This document shows, in pieces, positions 11,856 to 22,910 of a stretch of DNA of 64,000 bases. The position numbers were made by a program, and so were the translations under genes. This stretch comes from Absidia repens (Eukaryota; Mucoromycota; Mucoromycetes; Mucorales; Cunninghamellaceae), in NCBI GenBank assembly GCA_002105175.1, contig MCGE01000009.1:1426001-1490000 (forward strand). Direction: 5' to 3'. Each line of letters starts with the position of its first letter. The first letter of the stretch is position 1. The notes beneath the pieces are model-generated. The model was not told where the DNA came from, did not search any database, and saw only the letters and a list, made by a program, of their open reading frames with translations.

Positions 11856-13965
11856 CTATCGTTTTTCGACCATGACCTTCATCCCGTTCCGCATTGGTAA
11901 TGTCAAGCTAACCTGATAAGTGATGTCTTGACCAGGGACGAGAGTAAATTTGTATTTGCGTACCAGGAAGATAATAGCCACCAAAGCTTCCAATGTAGCC
12001 AAATGTTGACCTAGTAGGAATAAAAATAAAAGTAAAAACGAAGAAAAAGAGGTAATGAGCAATACAGTTGATGATGGTGAGTTCTGGAATATATCTTCAA
12101 TTTTACCTAGACATGTGCGTGCTAGAAAGGTCATGTCAAATGAAAAAGGAAATAGAAAAAAAAGGATATCAGTAACAGTATATCACATGTATATCGCATG
12201 ATCCATTCATATATATCTTACGTCCGCCATGGAATGCGGGCCACTTTCCTTGAGACTCGCGTTTCAGATCCCCGTTTTCGTTGATCCATCGTTCAGGTTT
12301 GAATTGTTTGGCATCAGCACCCCAAATATCCTCTACACGGCCTTGAGCATAAGGACCTATATAAATGAATGAAAAAAAATATAAATAAACAAAAAGGATT
12401 AGTATGATAAGTTTGATTTGATCGACTAATAATGACGAGTACTATATTTCAAAATAAATATCAAATATACTTACACCACAATATGTTATCACCTTTTCGA
12501 ATGATACTACCATCAGGAAAGACATCATCTTTCAGTGCCTCCTTTTGATTAAGTGGGACAGAAGGATAGAGACGTAGGACTTCATAAAAAATAGCATGGG
12601 CGTATTTCATATCCTTGATTGTTTCGTATAAGAGAGCAGAGTCGGTTAGAGCTTCTTCTGTAATGTTGGCATTGATTTCTTCCAAGAGTTTGACTTCGAC
12701 GCGAGGATGAGACATGAGCATATAGAATGTCCAGGACAAAGCTTGAGCGGTAGTATCTCTGCCTGCAATAACAAAATTCAGCACGATATCACGAAGCTCA
12801 TCATTGCTGAGAGGTTCCCGTCGGCGTTGCTGGCATTCATAAAGCGGGAGAGAAGATCCTTGTGTACTTCGCCGTTTTTAAGCTGCTCGCGACGCTGTTC
12901 TGTGACTTGGCGAGCAAACCCATCGACCACCTTCAAATGATCCTTCATACTTGTAGTAAAAGGCTGAGCAATACGACCCAAAAATTCGGTGACGGACCAA
13001 AGAGGAGTGATAAATCGTTGAAAGGTCGTGCGTTGTGCTTCGTCAAAAGATTCAGCAAAAGGGACTTTGCCTTTGGTGCCAAGGGCGTTCAAATGCACAC
13101 CAAACCCAAGGAGAATAAACGAGTCCAAAGTAAACTTGAACATTATTTCGTGGAAGTCAATAGCTGTTTGTGTTTCAACGGCCTTGTCCCAAATGTTGTT
13201 CATCATATAATGAATTTCTTCTATAAAGACACTATATAGAAAAGATACATTAAATAAGAATATGATTCAAGGTGGGACAGGAACACTGAATGACTTACTC
13301 GGTGAATTGGTCACGGAAGTTCTTGACATTGAAGACATGGGAAGCCGTTTTGCGTTGATATTTCCATTCGTCACCATTGGCGTTGAAGATGCCATTCCCA
13401 AATAAGTCGTTCATGGCGTTGTGGAAATCTGGGCCTTTCACATATGATTCAAAGTTCCCTGAAAAAAAAAGGGGGGGGAGCGAAAAGAAAGAAGACGGCG
13501 CAGAGCAGACATGAGTACGAATATTGCGCTGTTTTCTACCACATTATCATCTTTTCAACTTACCTTTTAACAAGTATTCCACATTTCGAGGATCAAGGGT
13601 GAGGATTTGACGAGGTATACCAAGGACTGAAAAAGTACTAAAATAAAAATAAAAAATATGGTAAATCAAAAAATGAAATTTCGGTGTTTCAAACATGCCT
13701 CCAAAAAAAAAAAAAAAAAAAATTACATTGTAAGGGCTTTATGTTGGTGGTAAGTTTCCAACAGCATATCATAAATCTTATCTTTGTTTTGTATCAAAAG
13801 AGGTAAATTGCCAACAAGAGGAAGCCCTCGGTAGTTTACCATGCCTACTCGATTTTCATCAAAGATCGCTCGATCGTTGTAATAAGCAACCAAGGCAGTA
13901 GCTGTGGCAAAAGCTACTTTACCTACGGTAGAAGTAGTAAACGCAGATGCAGTGAAAGAGGACAT
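11856..13965 (-). pseudogene. cytochrome P450 monooxygenase with one apparent frameshift (7 exons)
   Basis: The model is complement(join(11856..12010,12107..12121,12222..12356,12475..13231,13299..13458,13564..13637,13727..13965)). It would be about 510 aa if the frame were continuous. The N-terminus is hydrophobic (membrane anchor) followed by NYRGLPLVGNLPLL, the proline-rich hinge. The I-helix oxygen-binding motif is AGRDTT, the K-helix ExxR is YEVLRLYPSVP, and the haem loop is FHGGPRTCLG. The cysteine ligand sits on a 15-nt micro-exon (12107-12121). In exon 4 the frame breaks at 12809-12813: conserved sequence reads KDLLSRFMNASNADGN before it and LSNDELRDIVLNFVIAGRD after it in another frame, as if CT were duplicated. 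Everything else is intact, so this is either a very young pseudogene or a base-calling error. Substrate unknown; the overall pattern recalls fatty-acid/alkane-type fungal P450s. Confidence 0.82.
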
Positions 13966-14197
13966 GTAAAACAAAGTAAGAAAAACCAAACCAAACCAAT
14001 TTTTTTTTATTTTAATTAAAAAAAATCGTTTTATACTGAAGCTGAACTTGAAAAAAAAAGAATGGGGGAAGTGAACACAAAATCAAATTAAATAGTGGAG
14101 TTTCACAAACGATGATTGCCCTGAAGAAACAAGCCTAATGTAACAGTACACTACCAAATTCGATCCATTTCGCTGTATTTAAACATCCTCTCAGTTC

Positions 14198-14237
<40 letters not shown>

Positions 14238-15415
14238 TACAATACAGTACAGTACTGGGTATCAGGAAAAGGAGTAGAAATGTTGATTTTAATAGGATGG
14301 GGATTTGACACCTCTGTTCCCACTTTGGTGGCGGGCTTTTTTTTTTTTGCTTGTGTTTTTTATGTCTGTGTTTTTTGTTGAATTATCAAATATGCAAATG
14401 AATTTGATGGACTGGGAATCAATAATATGCCCAGTCTGGTAGATGCTATGACATGTTCTTTGTTATTTAATGATACAAATGGTAGTGCAGGAATAACGTC
14501 ACCTTTCAAAGAAAGAACGTAAGAGAAAATAATCATAATAGTAGCTACATTGGTGGTACGGGCTTGCGTTATCAATATAATTGAGAAGCAGGGATAGGGT
14601 TACCTTTGGCTTTAATATCAAGTAACGTAGGATTCTGACTAGTCCCTAGGGCTCTAGGGAGCGTGAAGAAAGTTAGCAAGCAGATGAAAATAATCATATA
14701 GTGGTGGCAACAATCGTGAGACGTCCCAGCTTCATTACTATGATTTGATAAAGGGATCTACATTTTATCCCATACAAACCTAGGTCTATCGTCGAGTCAT
14801 TAAGTCTCTAGAGGGGACGTAATATAATGATATACTAGAAAGTAAGTCTTTGATAGAATACGTACAAGATATACAAAATAATGGCTTTGCCTATTAGCTA
14901 TATGGTCAGTGAATGATTAATCGATTAATTGATTAAAAGGACATATACACATATTTTACAAAAGCATTACGGTCAACATCAACTAAAGCTGTGGGGTTCA
15001 ATATAATAAGGGGCCGAATGAAAGTATCATAAATGAGATTCGAAGAACGATCAAGACTAATCTAATGATATAATTGTAAAGGGGATATATCATACTGATT
15101 GTACAAAGCAAAATAATGAGTAAAGGGGTCTTTTATTGATGCATAATTGTAATAATTTGTAGTGTAGCAAAGTACTAAAGTCAGTCAAGTAAGTGATATA
15201 ACAGGTACGGTTTTTATTCAATAAAATGGGGGAGAACGAGGTTGTGATATTTGGACCTGTGCGTATTACCGTTATAGGAATGTGAAGTGTGGGAATGGTA
15301 AATGACATGTGTCATATACGACAATAACAATGGTCCTCACTAATCTAAAGAGATGATGGCAGTAAAAGACAGGAATCTATTGTACATGACATGAGAAAGA
15401 CCAATGGGACAGTTT
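13966..15415. other. upstream region of the P450; no gene seen
   Basis: AT-rich, with a 34-nt poly-A run at 14199-14232. No ORF has coding character, and no tRNA or other RNA fold was recognised. The boundary between gene block and repeat island lies here. Confidence 0.5.
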
Positions 15416-15419
15416 TCAT

Positions 15420-15640
15420 TGAAGCATGTTAAAAGTGACATATTTATTCGGTTGTAGATATAACTATGGACAGATTGGTACTAAACTAATCTAATGAAGG
15501 ATCCAAAAAGCCAATTAACGGTAATCTAAATCCTAGATCCAAAATGAAATGGTTTCCCCTTGCATCTTGTAGTCACTAATCTGAAACCCCCTTCTAAATT
15601 AGTTCTAACACTAATCTAAGATCATTGTAGCCTCCAAGGA
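15420..15640 (-). repeat. dispersed repeat family D (GGGGAAAC core), diverged copy
   Basis: The core reads GTTTCCCC at about 15552, flanked by the family's conserved neighbours (ATCCAAAATGAAA before it, GCATCTTGTAGTC after it, then TCTAACACTAATCTAAGATC). It aligns by eye with the copy at 57190-57370, including the following GATGGCGAAGAAAA-like A-rich tail. No coding frame. Confidence 0.6.
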
Positions 15641-16077
15641 GTACAATGGCGAAGAAAAAGAGAAGGAAAAAAAGAAAATTGAATGAAGGAGAGTAAATAA
15701 ACATTACACGTGAACGGGATTTGAAATGCAGTTGTTTTTTGTTTTTTTTGTGGGGACGAAAAGAGAGATCCCTCTTTTTTTAACACCATGTATCAAATAA
15801 AACTGAATAATAAAAGTAGGACTGAAATAGATTAATAAAATAAAACAAAAAAGCAAAATAAATGATACGATTGAATGTGTGAGAATAAAATAAAACGTGG
15901 TCCACTTACGTATTGGATAATAACAACTATGCTCAGGTGGATGTAGGGTGGAGCTAGGGTGTGAACAATAGATAGAATAGCAGTAAAAAAAAAATGTAAA
16001 ATGGGTGATTTAAGAAATAAAAAATAAAGTAAGACAGAGTAGAATTAAGTGATATCCTTGTATATGGTTTTTATTTA

Positions 16078-16644
16078 CAAGCAGTATATGGATCGGACAT
16101 TTGTGTCCGTTTTGGACATATGTGTCCGCTAATAAAATTCAACTTTAATCATTTTCATTGACCCGATTTTGATGAAACTACTCTTTGACAAAATCTATAC
16201 TATGCAGATAAATACCTTTTTTCCCTGATATCAATATCTTTATTCTTTACAGACATACAGGCTGATCAATTTCACCTACTTTTGCAAATGCTTCAAAAAA
16301 ACCAAAATGCCTGGAACTAAAGCTTTGACCCAACAATATAGTTCGTGTTAATATAGAACATAGAATTTCTTTTTTTAAAAAAATAAAATAAATTTTGCTT
16401 TAGTTTTGTAACTTTCAGCGACGCATTATTAGCGGACAAAATTGCCCGATGTCCAAATACGGAAACTGGCCATTTTCGAGCGCCTTTTTTTTGACATTAC
16501 AAGCTACCCCTAAAATTAATTCCACACAACAAGTTTAATTGAAACCAATGATTCATAAAATATTGTAAGTGGATGATGTTTTAATGTGAAGATATACTAC
16601 TCAAAACTCAGGCATTTGCGCCCGTTGAGTTCATATACTGTTTG
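16078..16644. mobile_element. piggyBac-related MITE (567 bp)
   Basis: The ends match those of the larger piggyBac-like element in the palindrome arms: left CAAGCAGTATATGGATCGGA, right end the inverse of that sequence (GTTCATATACTGTTTG). Subterminal palindromes of the CGGACATTTGTGTCCG type occur at both ends. The flanking tetranucleotides are TTTA and TTGA, which look like a decayed TTAA duplication. It is inserted into a copy of dispersed family E: sequence before 16077 and after 16649 joins into the continuous family-E sequence found at 36147-36260. No coding capacity. Confidence 0.7.
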
Positions 16645-16648
16645 TTGA

Positions 16649-17550
16649 TACAGTAGCAGTGTCAATCCTTATATACCATATCTTACAGTACGTTTCATTG
16701 GAAATAGATATTACATGGATTTATTGCTTGAAATTATTACGATAAAAATAAACATTGGTAAAAAATAAATGATACAATTGATATGGTTTATATTTAGAAA
16801 AATGTCAATGTTGTATTTTGCATATGAATGTAACAATAAAATAAAATAAAGTGGGACATTGATATGAATCAGGCTGTCGTATTCCTGGTTCCTGATTAGC
16901 AATATTTACATCAAAGTATCTATACCATCATCATTTGTACATCCGCCTTATCTCTTCATTCTATTTTTACCCCTGAATTCCCATTTATTCTCACTCTTGT
17001 CATTCAACACATCAGATAGCACACAGCCTCAATTATCCGTAGTCTCAAATATACCATTATCATGCTCCCATCCACAGCCATAAATATTTCATTTTATTAT
17101 AAAAAGACTTGACATTTTATCAATTAAATATGTTGTAGTTTAGGTTTTTTATAAAATAAAATAAAAGTAAAATAACATAAAAAAATAAATAAGATGAGAA
17201 TGTTGATAACCTTTATTTGATATAAATCAAGCATCTTTTTATAATGATGTGATTATGGTATGAAACAGGATAACTACTACTACGGATTGATATAATAAAT
17301 GGGTTTCTTTTTCAAAGACATGAAAAAGTGAAATCAGATCATGACACCCATATATGATCTGAGCCCTTGCATTGTAGCGCTGTATTTAAATTTATTTTTA
17401 TTTCATTTACATTGTGCATGATTTACATCAATGTCACACTTTATTTTATTTCATTGCTACATTCATATGCAAAATACAACAAAATAAACGCTCTGGCGCT
17501 CCGCTGGAGCTTTTGGAAATTTTTCGATTTACTGGGTGTCGCAGTTTTTA
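16649..17550. other. AT-rich repeat-derived region, no gene
   Basis: This starts with the second half of the family-E repeat interrupted by the MITE (to about 16740). The rest is A/T-rich with AAATAAAATAAA runs and no supported gene. Around 17485-17550 it becomes homologous to the inner arm sequence at 42480-42545. Confidence 0.45.
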
Positions 17551-17552
17551 GG

Positions 17553-17870
17553 ATTAAAGCCTCCGCCATTTCGCACTATGGTGGGCGGCCCCTTGGGGCC
17601 CAACCGTCGTGCTCAGCGCGTCGTCAATGGGCTTTTTATGTGTGCTGAAAAAAAAAATTGGGAAAGAATTAGAGCCTCCGCCATTTCGCACTTTGGTGGG
17701 CAGCCCCTTGGGGCCCAACCGTCGTGCTCAGCGCATCGGCAATGGGTTTTTTATGTGTGCTGAAAAAAAAAAATAGGGAAGGGATTAAGACCTCCGTCAT
17801 TTCGCACTATGGTGGGCAGCCCCTTGGGACCCGACCGTCGTGCTCAGCGCGTCATCAATGGATACTTTTT
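17553..17870 (+). repeat. GC-rich tandem repeat block, 3 units of about 115 bp
   Basis: Three successive copies of a unit whose core reads GCCTCCGCCATTTCGCAC, then CCCCTTGGGGCCC, then CGTGCTCAGCGCGTCGTCAA, each followed by an A-rich spacer. The units stand out as GC-rich against AT-rich flanks. Related single or double units occur in both palindrome arms. No coding frame is conserved. Confidence 0.75.
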
Positions 17871-18017
17871 TTTAAAAAAAAATGGAAGGTCGAAAAATAG
17901 GGTGACTGAACCATTCGCACTCCGCCTCTCATGGATTTAAATTTTCTCACCCTTTTTTTTTCTTCCTCTTTCTTCTGTTTTTTTTTAGAACATCAACTTC
18001 AACTGCGGATTTAGTGA

Positions 18018-18590
18018 TCTTGGATTAGTGGTTAGAACTTGAATCAGGGGCCTTTTGAAAAGTGCAATACAAACATCATGGGGAAACCCTTCCATTTTGG
18101 ATTCGTGATCTTTGACCGTCCTCAAATTAGCATTCATTTTAGAATAGTGTCATTAGCTCAGCTTAGCGTTAGTTATCATAGTTTATATTGCATCTATATC
18201 AGAATTAAACATGTATTGTCTATTTACAATTATTCTCTTTTATGCCTTTCATTGTCTCGCTGAATGGGCATGGCATATGTGCGTGGAAAAACAGAGTGTG
18301 GGGGGGTGGGGTTTATGCGTAGAAAAAAAAAAAAACTGCAGCTCGTTGTGTAAAATGCTACTTAGAGTTTATCTAGAAATAACCCCCAACATTGTAACAG
18401 CGGCATGGATACAGTGATGTGAGTGGAGGAAATGGATGGACAATACAAAGTCAGAGAGGTTCTACGTGGTGTGATTGGAGAAAAGGTAGTAAATTTCAAA
18501 GTCATAGATGTTTATCTTAGATGTTTATCTTAGATCATTATCTTAGATAAGGGTTTACCCCTCTTTCTTTTTAATATATTAATAAAGACC
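18018..18590 (+). repeat. dispersed repeat family D and flanking homology to the inner palindrome arm
   Basis: From 17485 to about 18590 the sequence is a diverged copy (roughly 90% by eye) of the right-arm segment 42480-43690, same orientation, lacking the internal family-E insert present there. It contains the CATCATGGGGAAACCC core near 18076. It lies outside the palindrome, so it is an older copy of a repeat also present in the arms. The short open frame at 18039-18263 has homologues only as the same repeat and is not supported as a gene. Confidence 0.6.
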
Positions 18591-18653
18591 ATATCAATTG
18601 TATCACTTATTTTTCCTCTTGTCTTTTTATTAATGCAACCGGATCAAGGTTAA

Positions 18654-19287
18654 AATAGACCTTCCATAGTAATTTGAATTCCAAATTAGTAGTCGGATAA
18701 TGGGTTTATCCGTCCGAGAGAGGTACCGACCGACGCACAATTGTTTAGAGGATGTTACACATAAGTTTAAGATTTATCGGCCGACATTTTTGGTAAACAG
18801 AAAAATGGCTATAAATGACGACTGAAGACCCTGATGACGATCTATTCTATTTGTGTTCCCTGTGTCGATCTGCGCACGGACGTTTGTTCCTGAAATTTGG
18901 AACCCGTTCCGACAACTTTAATCTTTCAATAAGTCTAAAATTAGTAAAAAAAAATAATGAAAACCTGAATTGTCATTTTCTCATTTTCCAGAAATAAAGT
19001 TATAAATTTGTTAATTCAACTCGAATAACTTTGAAACTACATCAGAATATGTAGTTTTACAAGCACTTTCGATTGGTGTAACGTACTATACGTCTCTGTA
19101 TCTAAACTACGTATAAAGTTAGACATTTAAAGCCACTTTTCGATTTACGAAAAATGTCGGCCGATGAATCTTAAACTTATGTGTAACATACTCTAAACAA
19201 TTGCGCGTCGATCGGTACCACTCCCGGCCGGATAAACCCATTCTCCGTCTGCTAATTTGGAGCTCAAATTACTATGGAGTGTCTATT
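18654..19287. mobile_element. TTAA-flanked fold-back element, left-arm copy (634 bp)
   Basis: Terminal inverted repeats of about 150 bp: the left end begins AATAGACCTTCCATAGTAAT and the right end, inverted, AATAGACACTCCATAGTAAT. The inner limit of the repeats is near the shared CGGCCGACATTTTT. TTAA flanks both ends (18650-18653 and 19288-19291), suggesting a piggyBac-type target choice. The interior has no convincing gene. It sits 24 bp inside the outer boundary of the palindrome. Confidence 0.65.
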
Positions 19288-19464
19288 TTAACTTTCAACC
19301 CACGATTTTCACTTAATTCTATCTTTTTTTGCCTTTTTATCTTAAATGACCCATTTAGAAACAGCAATAACAGCCGTTTACTGGGCGCGGAGTTCAAAAA
19401 AACTTTTCGGGGTTTGAAAGGATGCTTCTCCGAAGCTTTTGGCAAAAGCGCGGCGAAGCCGCGC

Positions 19465-19545
19465 GCTCCGCGGTCGAGCTATTCCGGATTTATTGAATTT
19501 TTAGGGTGTGTGGCGGGCAGTTTAAGGGGGATATTGGAAGAGACA
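19465..19545 (+). repeat. 80-bp direct repeat, copy 1 (left arm)
   Basis: The segment starting GCTCCGCGGTCGAGCTATTC and ending GGGGGATATTGGAAGA recurs at 20608-20687 in the same orientation, 1.1 kb away. It is preceded by a GC-rich hairpin (GCGCGGCGAAGCCGCGC) at about 19449. The mirror copies lie at about 52152-52232 and 51010-51090. It may be the terminal repeat of an older element; no duplication of target sites could be made out. Confidence 0.5.
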
Positions 19546-20029
19546 AAGGTAAAATGGTGAGGAGGCCAAGTGAATTTTGATGTCCAAGTAAAAATGTGTG
19601 TTTGAATGGCGGGCTATGGCTATAGCGTATGAGGCGGTTATTATGGCTGTAGGCTTTAGCTGTGAGCTTATAGGCGTAAACTTTAGAGCATTGTGCAATT
19701 AATTGTATGAGAGATGGATGGTTGGTTTGGTGGCAAAAAAATGATTGTATAATATTTCTAAAGATGCATGGAAAATTTGAAGTTGAACGGTTTCGTAGTT
19801 CGTTTTATATAAAGCGAAGAAGAGTATATTGCAGGTTAATTGGATTTTGCAGGCTGTAAAGCCAGATGGGTGTGAATTCAACCGCCGCCGCCGGCAGTCT
19901 GCATTGTTGATCCAAAAAAAAAAAATGGGAGCGCACATCCAAAAAAAAAAAAAAAAAAAAAAAAAAAAGACAAGTCAACGGGAATGAGCCAACATCTGTT
20001 CACTGTTTTTGGCTCATTGTGGACCTGGT

Positions 20030-20200
20030 GGTTTTGGCTTTCTGTTTAGAAATAGTTTAGAAGGGTTTTAGAAAAGGGATTTCAAGAAGCATGGGGAAAC
20101 CCTTTCATTTTGATTCTAGAATCTTGGGGAATTGTCTTGATTAGCTTAGTACATGTATATATCTCTTTTCTTCAATAAAACATATATCTGCTTCCTTAAA
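20030..20200 (+). repeat. dispersed repeat family D, left-arm copy
   Basis: Core CATGGGGAAACCCTTTCATT near 20091, followed by TGATTCTAGAATC and TTGATTAGCTTAG, then CTTCAATAAAACATAT. Mirror copy at about 51515-51675; a third relative lies at 54370-54540. Confidence 0.6.
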
Positions 20201-20465
20201 CCTTGTCTTTGTTTGAAATAAATGTTTGTTTAAGCTTCATTAAAAGTTTGGAGATCGCCATTTATAGAGATCCCTTTTAGAAATCCCTTTTTTATCGTAC
20301 ATCGTACATCGTTCCTTCTTCTACACCATTCATCTAGATTCGCACGTCTCTCAGCTACTATTAGCGGCCCCCTATTTTTACATCTTCTTTCCTTTTAGTA
20401 TAGTATTGACTACGTATCATTATTCAATAAAAGCTTTTTTATTTTGCAATGAACCATGGACTGGC

Positions 20466-20560
20466 AAAGCTATTCTACTGTGACAGGCTATTGTACATAC
20501 TATTCTATTGCGGTAGACTATTCTACATACTATTCTATTGCGGTAGACTATTCTGCATAT
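20466..20560 (+). repeat. 30-bp tandem repeat, 3 copies
   Basis: Three units of the type CTATTCTATTGCGGTAGACT followed by ATTCTACATA, the first slightly diverged. The mirror copy is at about 51146-51240. The open frame across it is only the repeat read in phase. Confidence 0.65.
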
Positions 20561-20607
20561 TATTCTTTTATTGGTTTGGAAAGCCTATAGCGAAATTACT
20601 GCTTTTG

Positions 20608-20687
20608 GCAGGCTCCGCGGTCGAGCTATTCCGGATTTATTGAATTTTTAGGGTGTGTGGCGGGCAGTTTAAGGGGGATATTGGAAG
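20608..20687 (+). repeat. 80-bp direct repeat, copy 2 (left arm)
   Basis: Second copy of the 19465-19545 sequence, beginning GGCTCCGCGGTCGAGCTATT. It is joined at its end directly to a family-E repeat. Confidence 0.5.
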
Positions 20688-20990
20688 AAAAGAAAACGAT
20701 GATTCACTTCATAAAATCATTAGATCCCATAAAATAGAAGAAAAGAAAAGAAAATACCCTTGCAATAATATCAACCGTATCATCATACACCTAATATCAG
20801 AACGTCATACGATTATAATAAAAATAATGATGATGATAAAAAGTAATAATAATAATAAACCCATGTAATATCTATTTCCAAGGAAATGTAAGATATAGTA
20901 TATAAAGAGTGATATTTTTATTGATAAAAACCATATACAAGAATCTCACTTACTTTTTTTTTTTTATATACGCTATTTCACAATAGTTTA
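20685..20990 (+). repeat. dispersed repeat family E, left-arm outer copy
   Basis: About 310 bp containing GATTCACTTCATAAAATCAT, CCCTTGCAATAATATCAA, CCCATGTAATATCTATTTCC and ending TATATACGCTATTTCACAA. Other copies are at 36110-36415, with mirrors at 50715-51020 and 43235-43540, and a split copy lies around 16030-16740. A non-coding dispersed repeat of unknown class. Confidence 0.6.
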
Positions 20991-21786
20991 TATATTTCAT
21001 CAGTAACCTTTTTTCTTATTTGTTCCCTATTTTAAATAACGATCAAGTAGAAATAGTATAAATATCTATATATTTTATCTTTCAATAAACATATAATTTA
21101 TATTCTATATCTAAATCTACTTGTGACTTTCTCTACATACTTTATTAATATATTGTAAGCTAAAGTATTGACCTATTACCCTTTTTGGAAGAATACCCCT
21201 GACTCTACTATCTCTATCACCTCCAAACTGACCAAAATGTCAAATCGGAGGGTATATATATAGTTGGGTTACTGGGACAGTAAATTTAGAATAGTAAAAG
21301 ATAGTTAAAGATGATTGTCCTTTTTTATCATTCAATAAAATACACTATTTATATCAAATAACTATTTGTTATTGTTGGTCTAATTAGGCATTGTATAAAA
21401 AAGGAAGGGAAAAACAATCATGGAAAAAAGGTCTAGTATTTCTTTGTGTAACCTTTTTTCGGGAAACGGACTTACGCTTCACCGAGCGCTTCCCAAGGGC
21501 TGGTAAGACTACAGGCACACCAACAGAATTCGAGGGCCAAGATTTGACAAAAAACTGAGACGTTTGGAATTTGCTTTTATTAACAAGTAGTATATGAATC
21601 GGACACAAATGTCCGCTAATAAAAATCGATTTTTGAAACACTTTATTGGCTGGAATTCTTTGACCATAATATATGACAATGGCTGTAACGTGTAGAATAA
21701 TACCGTTTTTTCCGTTTTCAAATAGCTTTGTTCTTTACAGATCTACATCCTCATCATCTCATCGCGATCTCCGAAAAAAAAAGAAA

Positions 21787-22083
21787 ATGCCCAGAATCAG
21801 TAGACACCTTAATGCCAACAGTAAGGTCAAAGTTTCCGCTCGCTTTTTGCGTAAAACCGACGCCCCTGACCGCCTTACAGGCCTGTACGATTTCAACAGT
21901 CCTCGTTGTCGTCGTACGATCGCGCGATATACTAATGAGGAACAGAAAGTTGTCTACAAAGTCGTGCTGGATGTGCTTCCAGACAAGGTTTATACACTTC
22001 TTGGCAACAGTATCAAGTACGTTGGTCCTGTCGAAGACGGAACTGCATCCGAAGAAACTGAAACCGCTCCCGAAGAAGCATAA
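21787..22083 (+). CDS. short ORF in the piggyBac-like element (98 aa), unknown
   Basis: The ATG at 21787 (MPRISRHLNANSKVKVSARF) opens a 98-residue frame. It is basic at the N-terminus, has a middle section with VVYKVVLDVLPDKVYTLLG and an acidic tail (EETETAPEEA). I do not recognise it. It may be the N-terminal domain of the element's own transposase left after an internal deletion, or a captured host exon. The identical frame is in the right arm. Confidence 0.4.
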   Translation: MPRISRHLNANSKVKVSARFLRKTDAPDRLTGLYDFNSPRCRRTIARYTNEEQKVVYKVVLDVLPDKVYTLLGNSIKYVGPVEDGTASEETETAPEEA

Positions 22084-22158
22084 ACTGACCAAGCGGACAA
22101 TGGAGACGTCCATACCGAAGATGACAAGAAGATCTGCATGATTAATTTTTTTTTTTAG

Positions 22159-22559
22159 GTGCGGTTGACATCGCCAATAACCGTCGTGATAACCTCAACA
22201 ACTTCCATGATATTATGAAAAGTTATCGTTGGGAAATACAAACGCTTGCTTTCTTTTTGGGTATTGCAGAGGTGAACGCATTCAGTGCTTATAAAAAGTG
22301 CCATCGCCATGGAGCTTCTATCAAGCACAATGCTTCCAAGTACAAGCTTGCGGAAGGCAGATTGAAATTTGTGACGGATCAGAGGAAAGCAGAGCGTCAA
22401 ATGCAGCAGTCAAGTGCAATGAACTTCCACAAGTCAGTCAAGTTGGGTAAATTGGCTAGTGGTAACAATATCCGTCGAAAGTGTTCAACATGCTCAACCA
22501 AAACTGAGTTCGCAAGCATTTGTACCACCGATATTCCCCTTCGTGTTGAGTGCTGGTAA
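22159..22559 (+). pseudogene. C-terminal fragment of a piggyBac-type (DDE_Tnp_1_7) transposase
   Basis: After a T-rich tract and an acceptor-like TTTTTTTTTAG at about 22158, an open frame reads GAVDIANNRRDNLNNFHDIM, then a W-E-I-x5-FFLGIAEVNAFSAYKKC block. This NN-R-D-N-L ... F-x6-E-x-N-A-x3-Y pattern is the C-terminal end of the piggyBac catalytic domain. A cysteine-rich tail follows (KCSTCSTKTEFASICT, CW at the end) like the piggyBac C-terminal zinc-binding domain. The catalytic aspartates should lie upstream and are absent. Confidence 0.7.
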
Positions 22560-22910
22560 ATTCATTTCGAAAAAGCATGGACCGAAAAAAATATTTCGTA
22601 TTAATTTAGATGATCGAATTGCTATGTTTTTAAAAACAAAATAAATTTATCTTTTGTTTTGCAGTTTTTATGTCATGTTTTATGAGCGGACATTTGTGTC
22701 CGCACTCCAAATAAGGAAAATGACCCCTTTTTAAACCTTTTTATTTTTTTCTTCTTATTTTTAACAAAACTCCAAATTAATTCCACATAATTTACTAAAC
22801 TAAAACAATTGATTCATAAAATTTTGTGAATGGATGTTTCTTTATTGTCAAAATATTTTATTCTAAAGATCGGACATTAATGTCCGCTGAGTTCATATAC
22901 TACTTGTTAA

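Larger units (their letters stand above)
21584..22906 (+). mobile_element. truncated piggyBac-like element, left-arm copy (1323 bp)
   Basis: It is flanked by TTAA on both sides (21580-21583, 22907-22910), the hallmark target duplication of piggyBac. The terminal inverted repeats begin CAAGTAGTATATGAA, and subterminal palindromes read CGGACACAAATGTCCG at the left and CGGACATTAATGTCCG at the right. It carries an intact short ORF (unknown) and the C-terminal part of a piggyBac-type transposase, but the catalytic middle is missing, so it cannot move on its own. Confidence 0.8.

Noticed and set aside
18039..18263. 74-codon frame conserved at 18039, 36621 and 42806
   Set aside because: The conservation is that of a dispersed repeat and its palindrome mirror; divergence does not favour synonymous sites by eye, and diverged copies (15.4, 53.4, 57.3 kb) lose the frame.
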